This document shows, one piece after another, positions 13,700 to 26,633 of a stretch of DNA of 64,000 bases. Origin of the DNA: Aldrovandia affinis (Eukaryota > Chordata > Actinopteri > Notacanthiformes > Halosauridae); the NCBI GenBank assembly GCA_029706075.1, contig JAINUG010000049.1:1481418-1545417 (forward strand), given 5' to 3'. The position numbers were made by a program, and so were the translations under genes. How positions within the stretch are numbered: position 1 is the first letter of the stretch; the number at the start of each line of letters is the position of its first letter. The notes beneath the pieces were generated by a model. That model was not told the DNA's origin. It made no database searches and worked only from the letters and a program-made list of their open reading frames with translations.

Positions 13700-15770
13700 C
13701 TGTTCCATGCAAACTACACAACCAACAGGTCCACTGGGGAGTTTCCTAGATGAGATGGATGCCCCACTCAGCGCCTTCCCTGAGGATGGCACTCCCGTCT
13801 TACTCCTCGTGACTTCAACCTGCTTCTGGACACCCCTCAGTCCTCCACATTTTCCCCCCTGCTTCAGTCCTTCACCATGGCTGAATCCCCATCCACCCAC
13901 AAGGCCAGTAAACAACTGGACCTGGTCTTCGCTAGGAACTGCACCTCACTCAACATTGCGGTATCTCCTCTGCATGTGTCTGACCACTGCTTTGTCTTTT
14001 CCCCTCCCCCTTCCCTCTGTGCCTAAACCATCTTCACCTGCCCCAACTGTCTTTGTCCGTCACAACCTGCTCTCTCTCCCCCGCAGCCCTGTCAGCTACT
14101 ATTCTATATTCCCTTCCCCCTGCTGAGGAAGCCTCATCCACTCTACTGTGCGCTCTCTCCTCCTCCTTTGATTCACTCTGTCCTCTCTCCACTAAACCTG
14201 CTCATCTCTGACCCCCACCCCTGGCTAACTGACCCCATTCGGGCCGACCAACTCAAACTACAAGCGGCAGAAAGAAAATGGAGAAAATCCAAATCCCCTG
14301 TGGCTCTGTGACTTCCACACACTCCTGGCTACCTTTCCTCCAACCTTTCCTCTGTATTTTTCCTTTCCAAGATTCAATTTTCTGCTTTCCTTGCAAACTC
14401 TACTCTACATTTTCCTTTCTCCTCACCCCCCTCCTCCTCCTCTCTAACCACCCCTCCCTGACTCAGACATCCTTCAACTTGTTCACTGCCACCGCCCCAC
14501 CGCCCCACCACCTGCCCTCTTGATCCCATTCCTTCCCCCCTCTTCCAGTCCATTACGATGGACATCCTCCCCTTTATCTCCAATGTTATCATCTCCTCTC
14601 TTTCCCCTGGCTCTGTCCCATCTCCCCTCAAAAGCGCCCATGTCGTCCCCCTCCTCAAAAAACCCTCTCTGAATCCTGCTGTCATTTCCAACTACCGACC
14701 TGTCTCTCTCCTCCCATTCCTCTAGAAAACACTAGAGCGGGCTGTCTATAACCAACTGCCTGCTCATCTCCTACAGAACGACCTGCTTGATCCTAACCAA
14801 TCTGGGTTCAAGACAGGCCACTCCACAGAGACTGCTCTGCTTGCAGTCACTGAGGCTCTATATAGTCCCAATCCCTTAGCTCCGTCCTCCTCCTCCTCGA
14901 CCGGTCAGCTGCATTTGATACCTTGGACCACTAGATCCTGCTCTCATCTCTCGTCGAAATGGGAATCTCTGGATCTGCACTGACATGGTTTAAGGCCTAC
15001 CTGGCTGACCGGTCCTACCTGGTGGCCTGAAGAGGTTCCCTCTTCTCTCCCCACATCCTCTCCACCGGAGTCCCGCAGGGCTCGGTGCTAGGCCCTGTCC
15101 TATTCTCCCTGTACACAAAGTCACTTGGTTCTGTTATCTCTGCTCATGGTTATCACTGTTATGCTGACGTCACTCAACTTTATCTCCTTCTCTCTGTCTG
15201 AGACCCAGGTCCCGGGACGGATCTCTGCATGCCTGGCCGACATCTCTGCCTGGATGTCCACCCAACACCGGAAGCTGAATCTGGGGAAGACTGAGCTGCT
15301 CTTCCTCCCGGCGAAGGCTCCCCGATGATTGATGCTTCAATCACTGTGGAAGGCTATATAGTGTCTCCATCCCAGTCTGCCAGGAGTCTTGGAGTGACCC
15401 TGGACGGGCCACATTGCAGTGATCACCCGGACCTGCCGATTCTCCCTCCACAACATCCAGAGGATCTGACCGTTCCTTACCCAAGAGGCCACACAAGCCT
15501 GCCTACTTGCTCAACACTTCTTGTCCATGTATCCCTGCTTACTAATTAATTTTTTTTTTTTTTAAATGATAATAATTACTAACCTTTTCCTTCCCAGTGT
15601 TACAAGTATGGTATACAGCTGCCTACAACAATGTCTATCGCTGTATTACTGCACTGATCTCTTGCGCAAACTATGATTGTTCCTACCATGTATTAATGCA
15701 CATCTTGTAAGTCACTCTGGATAAGAGCTAAATGCTTAAAATGTAAAATGTAAATGTAAATGTAGAGCTA
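13700..15770 (+). pseudogene. L2-clade LINE (non-LTR retrotransposon) relic
   Basis: Endonuclease pieces: LGSFLDEMDAPLSAFPEDGT, then a frameshift, then RDFNLLLDTPQSS and PLHVSDHCFVF (the SDH active-site motif kept; GDFN now RDFN). Reverse transcriptase pieces: [56 protein letters not shown], and YADVTQLY where YADDTQLY is expected. In-frame stops and frameshifts show it is dead. The 3' end is the L2-type tail CTGGATAAGAGC followed by TGTAAA repeats at about 15715-15765. Confidence 0.9.
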
Positions 15771-15789
15771 GTTTACCATCAGGTGTGCG

Positions 15790-17600
15790 TTTCAGAACAC
15801 ACACTCAGAATGTACAGTGGTTGCAGGGGTGCTTCTGCAAGATACTTCCTTGCCAGACTTGAGACCAGCTTGCAGCGTCTTTGCCATTCGAACTCCTCTT
15901 CTATGAACATGATTCAGAGTTTATATATATGCATGCATGTATTTTATTTGACCTTAATGATGCATTACAATATGCTATTAATACAATATACTATATTATT
16001 AAGCTTTAATGTATACAAGTAACTGCTGAAATAAAGGAAACACTTCAGTGTGGGATACAAAGTAAATTGGCTACCGTTAAAAATGTCTATTGCATTATTG
16101 TGCATTATACTTGCATTACATGGCGTTACATACACAGGTATTCCTTCAGCACTTTATAGTCAAGGTGGGCCGCCTGAAAAACACAACACCACCACCTGAA
16201 CTAACAGTTTGTTGGAAGTCTGTAAATAAGTTAATATATGCGCATTACCCATTTTGACCAGCAGATGCCACTGTACTGCTGTTTGTCATTGCCTTAGCCT
16301 CAATAAAAACAAGAGCACATTGTTATCCCAAATCAAGCACCCCCTGCACACGCACGCACGCACGCACCCTGATGCAGACATTCCCAGACAGATTTGAGAC
16401 TTTCCAGTTTCAACACAGCCAATTATACCACCAAACAGAGCTCCTTTAACAACCAGGAAAACAAACAAACAAAAAACATAGCAACCATAAAGCTGTGGAA
16501 GTGTAGTCAATGCTCGTTTTGTGTTTTTATGAACCTTGGATAACAGTCAACGATGATTAATACGCATGTGGTGCCCCCTGCTTTCCTTTGTAAATGCTCA
16601 CAAGTTTACAGTTCATACGCTGTCATGGTTTTTGAAAGGCAGCCAAACCGTGTGTACCCAGTATTGGTCTAAAAAATGCCTTTTCAGCCACAGCTGAAAA
16701 TCAAAGCTCAGATTTAAGAGATTCTGACAAACCTCTCCTGCAGCCTGCAGTCAGACCGATAGCCAAGAGAAAGTTGAAAAGTTGTAGGACCACAGCGGTG
16801 CTGGCCAACTAGCACTTTGCGCAACACAATAAGGCCTCTCTTTAGTCAAATAAAAGTGATGCTGCTGAGCACCTAGGGTTCATAACCAACAAGAATGGTC
16901 TCCTTGTGATTTTGCCCATGTTGAAAAGCTGAAACAAAAGGAAAGGACAACGCAGAATAAAGTATCCAGCTGATACTATTCCATTTTTTACATTTTTACA
17001 TTTAATAAACATCAGCACTCAACCAACTGAAGATTGTCCACGGTAACTTACATCACAAAGGGTGGTGGCGATGTCAAAGCTATAAAGCTTATTACCAGGA
17101 CCAAAATGTAAAAATAAATGAGAGAAAACACTGTCCCTTTAAATATACATGGTTTCATTGTTGCACAGTGAGGGAGGGTTTTGGCCAACAGGATATACCA
17201 TGCCTCATCGTTACCATGCCTCATTAGTGACTATTATGGGTCTGCAATCTCCCAGTGCTACGGTTACATGGATCAGCTGGTGGACTGCAGAGCAAAAAGA
17301 GCTGGTGGCTGGCTGGCCAACCTTCAGAACACGCATGCCAGCCTGCACTCTCCCAAGTTGATAGATGACACACAAGTGATGTGCTCTACAAAAAAGCAAA
17401 ACGAGGTTGTTGACCAAGAAGAAGGGAGGGGGAATAAAACCCCCAAAAAATAAAAAAATAAACTAGACATGCTCTCATCGCTCCCGTCGCAGAGAAATAC
17501 AACAAAGCCTCGACTTCCTATCCAGGACTCAAGGGACTGATGCATCAGGCATTTTGTTCGGTTGCAACCAAGAACACAGCATTAAAAAAAAAAGGGAAAA
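15790..17600. other. No gene recognised
   Basis: Contains a (CGCA)n tract near 16350 and short open frames on both strands at 17.15-17.45 kb that lack splice context and recognisable domains. Confidence 0.45.
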
Positions 17601-17610
17601 AAAAGAATGT

Positions 17611-17946
17611 GGCCTCCTGGGTGATGTAGCAGTAAGAATGTCTGATGCTGCCCACTGCGACCAGGGGTCAATTTCACCTGGTAGTGCCAGTTCGGCTCTG
17701 GCCGGGAGTGCCACTAAGGGGCAATTGGTTGTCTGCCCCAGGAAGGGGGGAGGGAAGCCGATATGAGCTCGCTGCATATATGAGTGGTCCTGTGTGTTAT
17801 GGTGACGGCTTGGCGGGTGCCGTCTCGGAGAAGGCGGTGCACCCACTACCGGTCTTGGGATTACAGCAGCGAGCTCTCATACGAGGGGAGGGGATTATGG
17901 ACATGAAAAAATTGGGAGAAAAATTGGGAATAAAAAGCAAAAACAG
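17611..17946 (+). mobile_element. tRNA-derived SINE, diverged copy
   Basis: Starts GGCCTCCTGGGTGATGTAGC, has a decayed B box (GGGGTCAATTTCACC) and body motifs CGGCTCTGGCCGGGAGTG and GCCCCAGGAAGGGGGG. It ends ATTGGGAGAAAAATTGGG, as in the 9,985 copy. A ~60-bp segment around GTGTGTTATGGTGACGGCTT is also present in the minus copy at 54.0 kb. Confidence 0.8.
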
Positions 17947-18666
17947 AACATTTAAAAATGTATTCTCGCCAATTCTGCTCCCAGTTTGCGGTCCTGTAAA
18001 TGGGAACGTACATTAACGTGTTTTCCTGCAAACAGGCCTCCAGAGCTATTTCTCTTCATTTCTCCGGCTGTACTCGCATTGCACATCCGTGCTTCTCCTG
18101 CATCGTTCAGCTGTTCAGTTTGCTCCCATTGTAGCCCTTATACAATTGCTTCAAATCCCAAAGCTTACCACTGCATTTGACCATCCTGTGCTTCCATCTA
18201 CATCTACCGCTGACCTCTGACTTCTGACCTCTAATGTCATATTCCTCCCGCTTACAATCCTTGGTCTCTCTTCTACAAAAAGTGGTGGGATTTCTTATAT
18301 ATATTAGACCACAGAATGTCTTAAACAGCTTATTTTTTTCTTCTGCATTTACAGTCACTAAATGTGCATCTGACAACCCAGTAAACGCAAAGTATAGTAA
18401 AGAGCCTAAAGCTACAAAAACTATTTTTATCTTTATTGACTTTATAGGAATTTAAAAGCAAGTGTACAGTACATACAGCGTTAAGCATTCTTGTTTTAGG
18501 AGCGGCGTATAGTAAGTTGAACCCGTCTGCTGACCGCAAACTATGAAACTGGCACGGAATGACGTGAGATTAGCATGAAAAATATCACCTTGCTTAACAA
18601 AGCACACTCAAATACAGTGTAAAAGCCAAGAAGAAGAAAAAAAGGGTGACGTACATTGCGCAGTAC

Positions 18667-18741
18667 CTGTCGTGCAATCCAACGGACATCATCTCCCCTC
18701 TGTGCACAGAGTGGTCCATGTCCTCGCCCAAAACCACTCCT
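18667..18741 (-). CDS. Candidate minus-strand internal or start-codon exon (possible klhl13 5' exon)
   Basis: Minus-strand block preceded by a strong acceptor (TTTTCTGTTTCAG) and followed by CAG/GTACTG, a weak donor; an alternative GTACGT lies 13 nt on. Read in the phase set by the candidate exon at 26.6 kb it gives RGVVLGEDMDHSVHRGEMM and then SVGLHDR. An internal ATG at 18719-18717 has a good Kozak context (GACATGG), so it could also be the first coding exon, giving MDHSVHRGEMMSVGLHDR. No further exon of this gene was found between here and the left edge. Family assignment to klhl13 rests only on human gene order. Confidence 0.35.
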
Positions 18742-19099
18742 CTGAAACAGAAAATGGGAAAATATATTAAATACAATTATCCTGGTTTTATTTTTACTTA
18801 GTAGCTGCAGTCTGCTGGGATTAAAATTCCACATCTTTCACATTATTTACCCACTAAAGCAACCGCGCAAGCAACGGATTCATAAATTAAATTAATTGTA
18901 TTTCCATTTTGCCGTTTGTTGCATTTGCCAGCGTGCGTTCTTCGGTTTTTCGTTGGGTTTGAAGTTATTTTTTGATTCCCTCATGAAATTTATTCAGTCC
19001 TATTAACAATTTAACTGTAAAACTGCACTATAACAATTGAATTTTTTGAATCAATTGATTGATTGATTGATGTAAACCACATTGTCATAGGAAGCAACT

Positions 19100-19181
19100 G
19101 CACTGCCCTGCCCAGAGTATCAAACCCAGGGCCATCTGTTTGAGAGTCCAGTGCTTTAGCCAACGGTTCGATACGACTGCC
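19100..19181 (-). mobile_element. tRNA-derived SINE head or tRNA relic
   Basis: On the minus strand there is an A-box-like GTTGGCTAAAGCACTGGACT and a B-box GGGTTTGATACTC about 33 nt later. No matching 3' acceptor stem was found, so it is taken as a SINE head, not a working tRNA gene. Confidence 0.5.
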
Positions 19182-20165
19182 AATTAACAGCACAAAACAG
19201 GAGAACTACACTGCACAGTGTCACACACTCAGTTTCTGTTGGTGACATAATAAATGCAGGATGAAACATCTTGTCCCAATGAAACATGTACATGACACAT
19301 CTTGTCCGAAAGAAAATAAAAAATGTAATTGAAGTTTGTTTGGTGCCATAAATTAACCATCAATCAATCCAGTGAGAGCACTGCTGGACCTCATGGTGGA
19401 TTACTGATAAATTCATGTTGTACGTGAAGAAAAAGTCAGACCTTGAAACAATCAACAATACGCAATTAATTGATCCATGGTACGAAATGTGGAACAGTAT
19501 TAAATGCAAGGTGTACTCAGAGATTACAAAGATTAGTATTGTTTTCATTCCAGTGTCCAGTTCTGAAACGATCCAACACAACAAAGCGCATAGCCAAACA
19601 TAGAATATGGATTCAGAGATTTTAGAAGCAATTGTTTTCCTAGAAAAAAGAAGGATGAGGATTCTCCACCATGCAAGAGCATAATGGAGCCATTTTCTGG
19701 TTCGTCGATCATGCTTTGCAGCCAAATGCTTCTCAATTTGACAATTACTAAACGATGTAGCTGCACCTAGTTATGTTAAAGGTAAGGAACCATGGTATAC
19801 AGCTATTCAACTGTGTAATTTACTTGTGTATTGTCATGTGCACCTTCTGTGGAGATTAATTACGTTGGCTGAACAAACTTCCCACATCATCCACCTAATC
19901 CCACCTTTCAACAGAAATACATATAGGGTGGGGGGGGAACTGACAAACTTGAAAAAGACAAAAAGAGTGAACTTTAATGCACCCTCCAGCATGGTCTCAT
20001 CCAATAGTTAGTTACAGCTGCTGACTGTAGTTGACATGCACCTCAAACTCACATTCGCATGAAGAAATGCACAGGACCACAGTCCCTGGCTACAGGTCAA
20101 CTCAACCCTCCAAAGCCAAAGGCAGGACAAGTTTGGCCTGAATTTATAGTTTTTCTGTAGTACCA

Positions 20166-20190
20166 TATATATATATATATATATATATAT
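20166..20190. repeat. (TA)n microsatellite
   Basis: Perfect TA tract followed by T and C runs. Confidence 0.9.
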
Positions 20191-20284
20191 TTTTAAACAA
20201 CCCCCCCCATGTCAATCGCACCTGTTGACAAGAAACACTGCAGCTAAAGCACTCGGTCAGGACCGCGGAATCACTTGCCATCTT

Positions 20285-20650
20285 CCCACCTTTTCAGACT
20301 GCACTACCACTGAATTCTGTACATCTAACCAATTGTCATCACCACTGCTTACATGTTTAATACTGCCCTCTCGTAATATGTATCCTTGCTTCAAACTTTC
20401 AAAATTTGTTTTTAAATAAAAATAAATACATTTACTAACCTTTTCCTTCCTGGTGTTACAGGTATGGTATGCAGCTGCCAACAACAATGTCTATTGCTGT
20501 ATTACTGCACTGACCTCTTGTGCGAACAATGATTGATCATACCATGTATTAATGCACATCTTGTAAGTCGCTCCTTGTAAATGCACATCTTGTCAGATAA
20601 GAGCGTAATGCTTAATGCGTAAATGCTTAAAATGTAATGTAAATGTGCAT
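20285..20650 (+). mobile_element. L2-clade LINE 3' end, truncated copy
   Basis: Shares with the 3' end of the LINE at 13.7-15.8 kb the blocks ACTAACCTTTTCCTTCC, GTTACAGGTATGGTATGCAG and the final TAAGAGC/ATGTAAATG tail. The tail carries an internal duplication (CACATCTTGTAAG ... CACATCTTGTCAG). Confidence 0.85.
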
Positions 20651-20999
20651 CCCTCGGACTCATTCACCAGCAAACCAGTTACAGCCTACAGCCCACATAG
20701 TACTACAGGAGAGAACTAGCACCGATTGGAGAATCTCTCAGTGATGACAATGGGTAGCCTGAAGGAGCCGGTCGTGTCTTTGGCAGGAACCAATGTAGCG
20801 AGCCTTAGCCAGTTTATACCCACCATACCCCTGGCAGCATGAGGCCTGGCCTCACCAATCTGTTCTATCAACATAACTTTATTTAATTCAGCCACCAGCA
20901 CAGTTTGTTGCCTGTAGCAAACAATGTACACCAAAATAAACAGTTCCAATTGGTTCAAAAAGGTGATCATTTAACAATGTTAATTAATGTTAATGTAAC

Positions 21000-23005
21000 A
21001 TGTTAACACCCAAATCCATACATGCAACGGTTTCAATTGTGCTTTTCCAGAGACCGACACACACAGTGGTGATCGCAAAACCTCCACTTAAATTACTGGT
21101 GGCAGGCGTAGACTAATTAAGATAGTACCATCAGTTATTCGATACTGCATCTGAACAAGTCCAACTTGGCCCACTCGTTGCAAACCTGCCACAGATTTCC
21201 CTGACAAAGTATTGCGCCACACTGCATTACACTGTCCCTCAGCGGACAGTCTTTCTGGCAGCAGCCTGAGGAGAAATGTACAATTTTCATCACCCTGTCA
21301 GAAAATCAGCTTTAGGAAACGGCTGGCTGCCACAGCTTAAACACACAGAGTGAAGGGCCCTAACACACCGAGGTGCAAGTTACCTCGAATACCCTGCCGA
21401 CCCTTAGCTGTGCTGCGTGTGCTGTAGACCCTGTGCAAGGTTACCTCTGTGACCGATTATAACAAGTACACAAAGGAAACGGAACCAAGCCCAGTGAACG
21501 GAGAGAACCAATATTATCATAGCACTTGCTCTCAAAATGTTTACAAACCATCAAACTCGCCCAAGATCTCACAGTAGGCAATATTTGTTCTTGGAGACAG
21601 CGACAGCTGACATCGAGAGTGGAAAGATTGCGCGTCGCTTGCCTCGCTTTGTCAGGTTCACAGCGGAGTACGAGCCTGACCGGGTAGGCACTAATGTGAA
21701 AGGAGTTCGCCAAACAGCGATGCGCTTTAATAATCAACCAATGGTCAGTTACTTCCTCTGATGCATCATCGTCATGCAGGTGGTCCTCCATTTGGAGTGG
21801 GTGATTCAAGAGAAGCTTTGGGAAAAGTTAGCTACGAGTTAAAAGCCACCTTAGTTACACCATGAATTAACAGCAGTAGGTAGCAAAAAGGATTCTGTGA
21901 AGCGGACGTTGCTGCCACCAGTTACTGGTAAATTTTATTTTATTTTAAGCTAGCTAGGTGACATAAACCATGTGAACAGCACATTTCTAAATACAAAATT
22001 AAGATGTCATTCATAGTAGACAAGAGTAAAACAAAATATCTAGCTAACTAGTAGGGCCTTACAAAGGGTAGTGCTGTTTATAGCTAGGTACAAAGGTAGC
22101 TAAACTGATTTAAGCTAGGTTAAGTGGAGAGCCAAATAGTACAAATGACACACATCAAGTGGCCAGACAAGGCAAGCTATATGTTAGTTTGCATAAGGTC
22201 TTCAATATGAAAGACATGGGACCAAAATCTACCAAAATGAGCTGAACGACTACAAGACACTGAAAGGGATCCACTTGCAAATTTCCCAATGCTACTCAAG
22301 TATTGCAAACATGATGACAAAAAGTTAGCCACTTTGTGTATCAACATTATGTCCAGAATGCAACCAAGACTAAACACACCAGTGACAGTCTATAACAGTA
22401 AAATATTTTAATTAATCTATCCACATATTTGTCGTATACAGCCTATAAATCCACAAACAAACATAAGGTGTTCATATGCTAGTTTTCAGGAATGAATCAA
22501 AACTAATTCAATTTCAGTTCATTTTCATGGGGCAGCACTTGATCACATGATCAGCTACAATGACAGTATTGTGAAAGCATGCAAATAGGATTGAATGCAC
22601 TTCCTCAGGCTAAATCCAGTTCAGCCAAACCATTAAAACAGTGAGGCAGAAGCTGCATCTCCACCAGATTGACCAAAAATTACCAACGAAACCAGCGACT
22701 GAACGGCCGAATGATCCAGGGCACCTGGCGAGCCCTCATCACATTTGTCACTTTTTTTTATGACGGAATTCAATTTGCAGAATGTACAGACCATATGGCA
22801 TTTCTATTTATATTCCGTGTTCTTAATTTGTTGGTGGTCATTCTGCCATCTGTCCGTCCGTCCCTGGGCCCAGTGTTTGACGTGATAATTGGACCGGACG
22901 TCAGCTGGAGTGATAATTGCAGCAAAGCCTCGTGCAGGAAAGTTCCACTGGACCTTTAAGGTACATTTTTAGGCTCGCCCTCGAATAGCATAGTGGGTGT
23001 CTAAA
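21000..23005. other. No gene recognised
   Basis: Non-repetitive-looking DNA. The 122-codon minus frame at 21441-21809 has no recognisable motif and no convincing splice signals. Confidence 0.45.
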
Positions 23006-23180
23006 GGCAAAGGGTGTCTCCAGAAAGGGGGGGCGAGTTCTGTCTCAGAGGAGGAGGCAGATCATCGTTGGCCTCGGGGAATTAGCTGAACCCCGGAGGA
23101 CGAGTGGAGTGCATGGAGGAGTGCAAATCGAAATAAATAGAGGGTTAAATTGGCTACCAAATTGCGAGAAAAATGAGGAA
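23006..23180 (+). mobile_element. SINE 3' half, 5'-truncated
   Basis: Begins inside the SINE body (GGGTGTCTCCAGAAAGGGG), contains GGAGGCAGATCATCGTTGGC and ends CAAATTGCGAGAAAAATGAGG before an A/T-rich tail. The Pol III head is missing. Closest to the 30.1-kb copy. Confidence 0.75.
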
Positions 23181-24341
23181 AAAACTATAATGAAAAAAAA
23201 AAAAATAATAATAATTTTTTTTTAAACACACTGGGCCAAGTGGCAGGGGCTAAATCGGGGGTTAAGGAGGTAAGGCCTCACAGGGATTCAGATTAAAGTG
23301 TGTTCACCTCTTCTCTAGAGGGTTATGGAGGTATCCTTGACAGACCTCACCGTAGTCCCCATGAACTATATGAAGCGCAATGACTTTCAATCCCAAACAG
23401 GTTGTAGCTGCACTACGCTAGAGCTAATTTAGAGCTTCCCTTGAGCAATATGCTGCAATCATGAATAGAAACGCAGCTAGAGTCAGCCACGTTTCAGCCG
23501 ATACCGCCTCCTCCTTAAAAGTGCACTTTTCATCTATGGGCCAAAAGGGTGTTGCATCTCAGACTGCCAGAAGGTGCAAATCCATCTGTTCAGACCAATA
23601 TTGATTTAACCATAATGCTGTTACCACCTGAAGGCCAGTTTATCAAATAATGGCACAGGTCTCGTAGCTTCAGTTTAGCCAATGAAATTTGCTAAATGAA
23701 TTCTGAACCACAAGGAATCAGATTTAGATTTTGTAAATTTTCCATGACCTTTTCAATGATGAAAGTATTTTCAAGGATTTTTTGAGAACTTTTTAGAGAT
23801 ACCTACTTTCCACCGTCTTCCATTGTAAAGACAGATATAAATAGAATATGACAAAAATCGATTAAAGTTGTCCTGGATAAAAGAGGCTTAATGCAACTTA
23901 ATGCAAGTGCTGTAACATAGCTAGAATTTTAAATGACACTGTCTTCATAATTAAACAAAGCACTTCAATGTTACCATTCACCTTCTGCATTAGAAAATAT
24001 TATGGACTTTGAGGAAGAGAAACAGGCTATAAAGGCACTGCTAGGAAGCATTTTATGGCAGCTTGGAAAATAGCACCTCATTAACCCCATGTGGTTGGAC
24101 TGAAATCATAATCAATAAGAGAGCCTGTCTGGGAATCCACCATTCTAGCATTCTAGCATTTTAAGCCTGCTGTCCTGTGGTTAAACAGCATTAGCAATAT
24201 TTTTTTTGTGAACGTTGCAGTTCACAAAAACATTTAGGCTAACTGCGATTTCTACCTGCCATGCTCTGATATATATATTTTTCTGAATTTTGAGGGCAAG
24301 ACAGAGTATAGCCAATAGTATGGGCCCCACTGATAAAAATG

Positions 24342-24419
24342 ACAAGGCCAACATTACACCAACATTGGGCCAAATTGGCCCAGTAAATGTGACCCAAGTT
24401 GGCCCAATATTGGCCTTGT
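24342..24419. repeat. Nested palindromes built of TTGGGCCAA-like units
   Basis: Outer arms ACAAGGCCAACATT (24342-24355) and AATATTGGCCTTGT (24406-24419) match 13/14 as inverted repeat. Inner arms ATTGGGCCAA (24364-24373) and TTGGCCCAAT (24399-24408) are perfect. Probably a MITE core. Confidence 0.7.
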
Positions 24420-25211
24420 GGAATTTTTTTAATCAGGGGGTGGGCATTTGGTTTGCTTGTTGGCAATCCAAAAGGGCTAACAAGAATGCTCCAACGCTGG
24501 CCAGGATTGTTGCTCGAAGACACCCATGGAATGAAATGGCTCAGGGTTTATTTTCTGCTCGTTGCATCATGTCAGAGTGAGCATGTGTCTAAAACAAGCG
24601 GTGGGTGTGATGTTCCAAAATTAGGCTACTTCACAAAATTAAATGGAGCATTTCACAGCTCACATGTACGACAGCAAAACTTAGACGGTAGAACCTTAGG
24701 AGATATGAGCAGTTAAAAGACTGATTGGTCAACCGAACGTGGTATGAACCTGGAAGTACCATATGCAATTATGCCTTGTCAACGTGAACCGCTTTATTAT
24801 CACTGGTGCAAGAAGACAGGCATTTAATCAAAATTAATCACATTTTCCATTGATAAAAAAGGACTGTGTCCTAGCACTACTGCTTAAGAGCATGGGAAAA
24901 ATCAAGTGTTTGAAATCAAAAATAGGCCAGAACTGTTTGATTTTCTGTCCTCAATCTATTCTTACCGTTGGCGTGGACAGACACACGGGCGTGTTTGGGA
25001 TATATATAACCGAACTATCTAAATGAATGATCAACCGCTGCTTATGTTAGCTGGCTAACATGTAGGTTAGCAAACACTCAGACAAACAGAAACATTTTGT
25101 TTTTGTGTACACAAATTATGAACCGCCTCAAATCTACAATATAATTTTATACCAAAGCACCCACGCAACACAGGCACTTGGGAGAAAGATATAGGAAATG
25201 ACATTTATTAT

Positions 25212-25640
25212 GTGGAGTGGGAGGAAGCCTGTCTGAACGCTCACACTACAACCAGAGATGTATCGCTAAAGCTATCCCAAATGAAAACTCCTCATCCGTT
25301 TCATTGGACCCAGAGCAAACCACATCAATCTGGCTTCCTAGAGTCAGTACTTGCTAGAGATGCAAGAAGGCTGAGGGGACATATTACCATATGGTATGGG
25401 GGTGTAATGTACTTCATAACTACTGGAATAAAGTACTCAGAAACATTGGAGATGCTGCTGGAGCTACAATAGAATCCAATCCAGTAATCTGCATCTCGGG
25501 TGTTGCATCCAGAATCTATGGCAATTTTAATAAAAACAATTCAGTTCAGTCAGTTCCTAAAAAGCAAATATTTATGACATTGAAGAATCAAGAGCAACCA
25601 AGTACAGATCAGTGGCTCAATTCTTTACTTAATTCTTAGC
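25212..25640 (+). pseudogene. L1-like LINE ORF2 fragment
   Basis: The frame reads MVWGCNVLHNYWNKVLRNIG and LKNQEQPSTDQWLNSLL, resembling the C-terminal region of L1-type ORF2 proteins. It is broken by frameshifts. A hAT-like MITE follows directly and a possible continuation lies beyond it. Confidence 0.6.
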
Positions 25641-25647
25641 TCTAAGC

Positions 25648-25909
25648 CAGGGGGTCCCCAAACACCGGTCCGTGATGCATTTGCTACCGGGCAGCAGACA
25701 GAAATAATAATGTGCGTTTTAATTTTATTTCCATTTTATTGACTATCGCAGTCTGCAGGGTGTTTTATTTTGAAAAATGACCACTTCCGTCTGTGCCTCT
25801 TTTCCGCACTTGTCAAAAGATTTTTTTCCATGCACCGCCCCCGGTCCGTGGAAAAAAAATGGTCTTGCATGAAATCCGGTCCGTGGTGCAAAAAGGTTGG
25901 GGACCGCTG
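25648..25909. mobile_element. hAT-like MITE, 262 bp
   Basis: Ends CAGGGGGTCCCCAAACACCG and, reversed, CAGCGGTCCCCAACCTTTTT, the common CAGNGGTCCCCAA hAT-type terminus. No clear 8-bp duplication survives. A ~25-bp core near its right end recurs inside the MITE at 44.2 kb. Confidence 0.75.
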
Positions 25910-26265
25910 CCCTTACTAATAAGTTATAATCATCAGGAAAAAGAGCTCCAAAAAGATACCTGGTGGACGTGAAAAGAAAGGGGGCCCTTTCAGCTGTCAA
26001 TTCAGCGGACATGAGCTACCTCACCTCACAAGGTCCTTGAAATACATAAACAGTTCTCAGCACTTAGAATCCGAACCCCTCCGTGGAAGTCAAATAATTT
26101 CTTCTTCCTAGGGGGGGCGTAACAGAAAATAATTGAGAAGCACTGACTTAAAGGAAGGCCTCACAACTTATCACTTGGCATTCAGAACTTTTCAGACAGC
26201 AGTTGGAAAGGGCTGAAAGACATAGTCTACATAGAAATGAAGACTTAGAAACACTTACCCCTGAA

Positions 26266-26567
26266 TTCCACTACTACTGAATTCTGTACATCTAGCCAAT
26301 TGCCATCACCACTGCCTACATGTTTAATATTGCTTTTTGTATATGTATACTTGTTTAAAACTTCCTCTAAAAAATATATACATGTACTAACCTTTTCCTT
26401 CCTGGTGTTACAGGTATGGTATGCAGCTGCCAACAATGATGTCAATCACTGCACTGATCTCTTGCGCGAACAATGACTGATCATACCATTTATAAATGCA
26501 CATCTTGCAAGTCACTCTGGATAAGAGCGTCTGCTAAATGCTTAAAATGTCAAATGTAAATGTACTT
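26266..26567 (+). mobile_element. L2-clade LINE 3' end, truncated copy
   Basis: Carries the same 3' blocks as the 13.7-kb LINE and ends with the full tail CTGGATAAGAGCGTCTGC then TAAATGCTTAAAATG. It is the least damaged tail in the window. Confidence 0.85.
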
Positions 26568-26633
26568 ATTTTACCAGCAGCCAAACTCCCATACCAAATT
26601 CTGAGATTCTGCCAAAACAGCAATACTTCCTAC

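Noticed and set aside
13641..14126. 161-codon + frame as a gene
   Set aside because: It is the frame-shifted endonuclease part of the L2-clade LINE relic.
17149..17453. Overlapping + frames at 17.15-17.45 kb as an exon
   Set aside because: No acceptor/donor pair with consistent phase and no recognised domain.
19100..19181. Functional minus-strand tRNA gene
   Set aside because: Boxes are visible but no closed cloverleaf could be built by eye.
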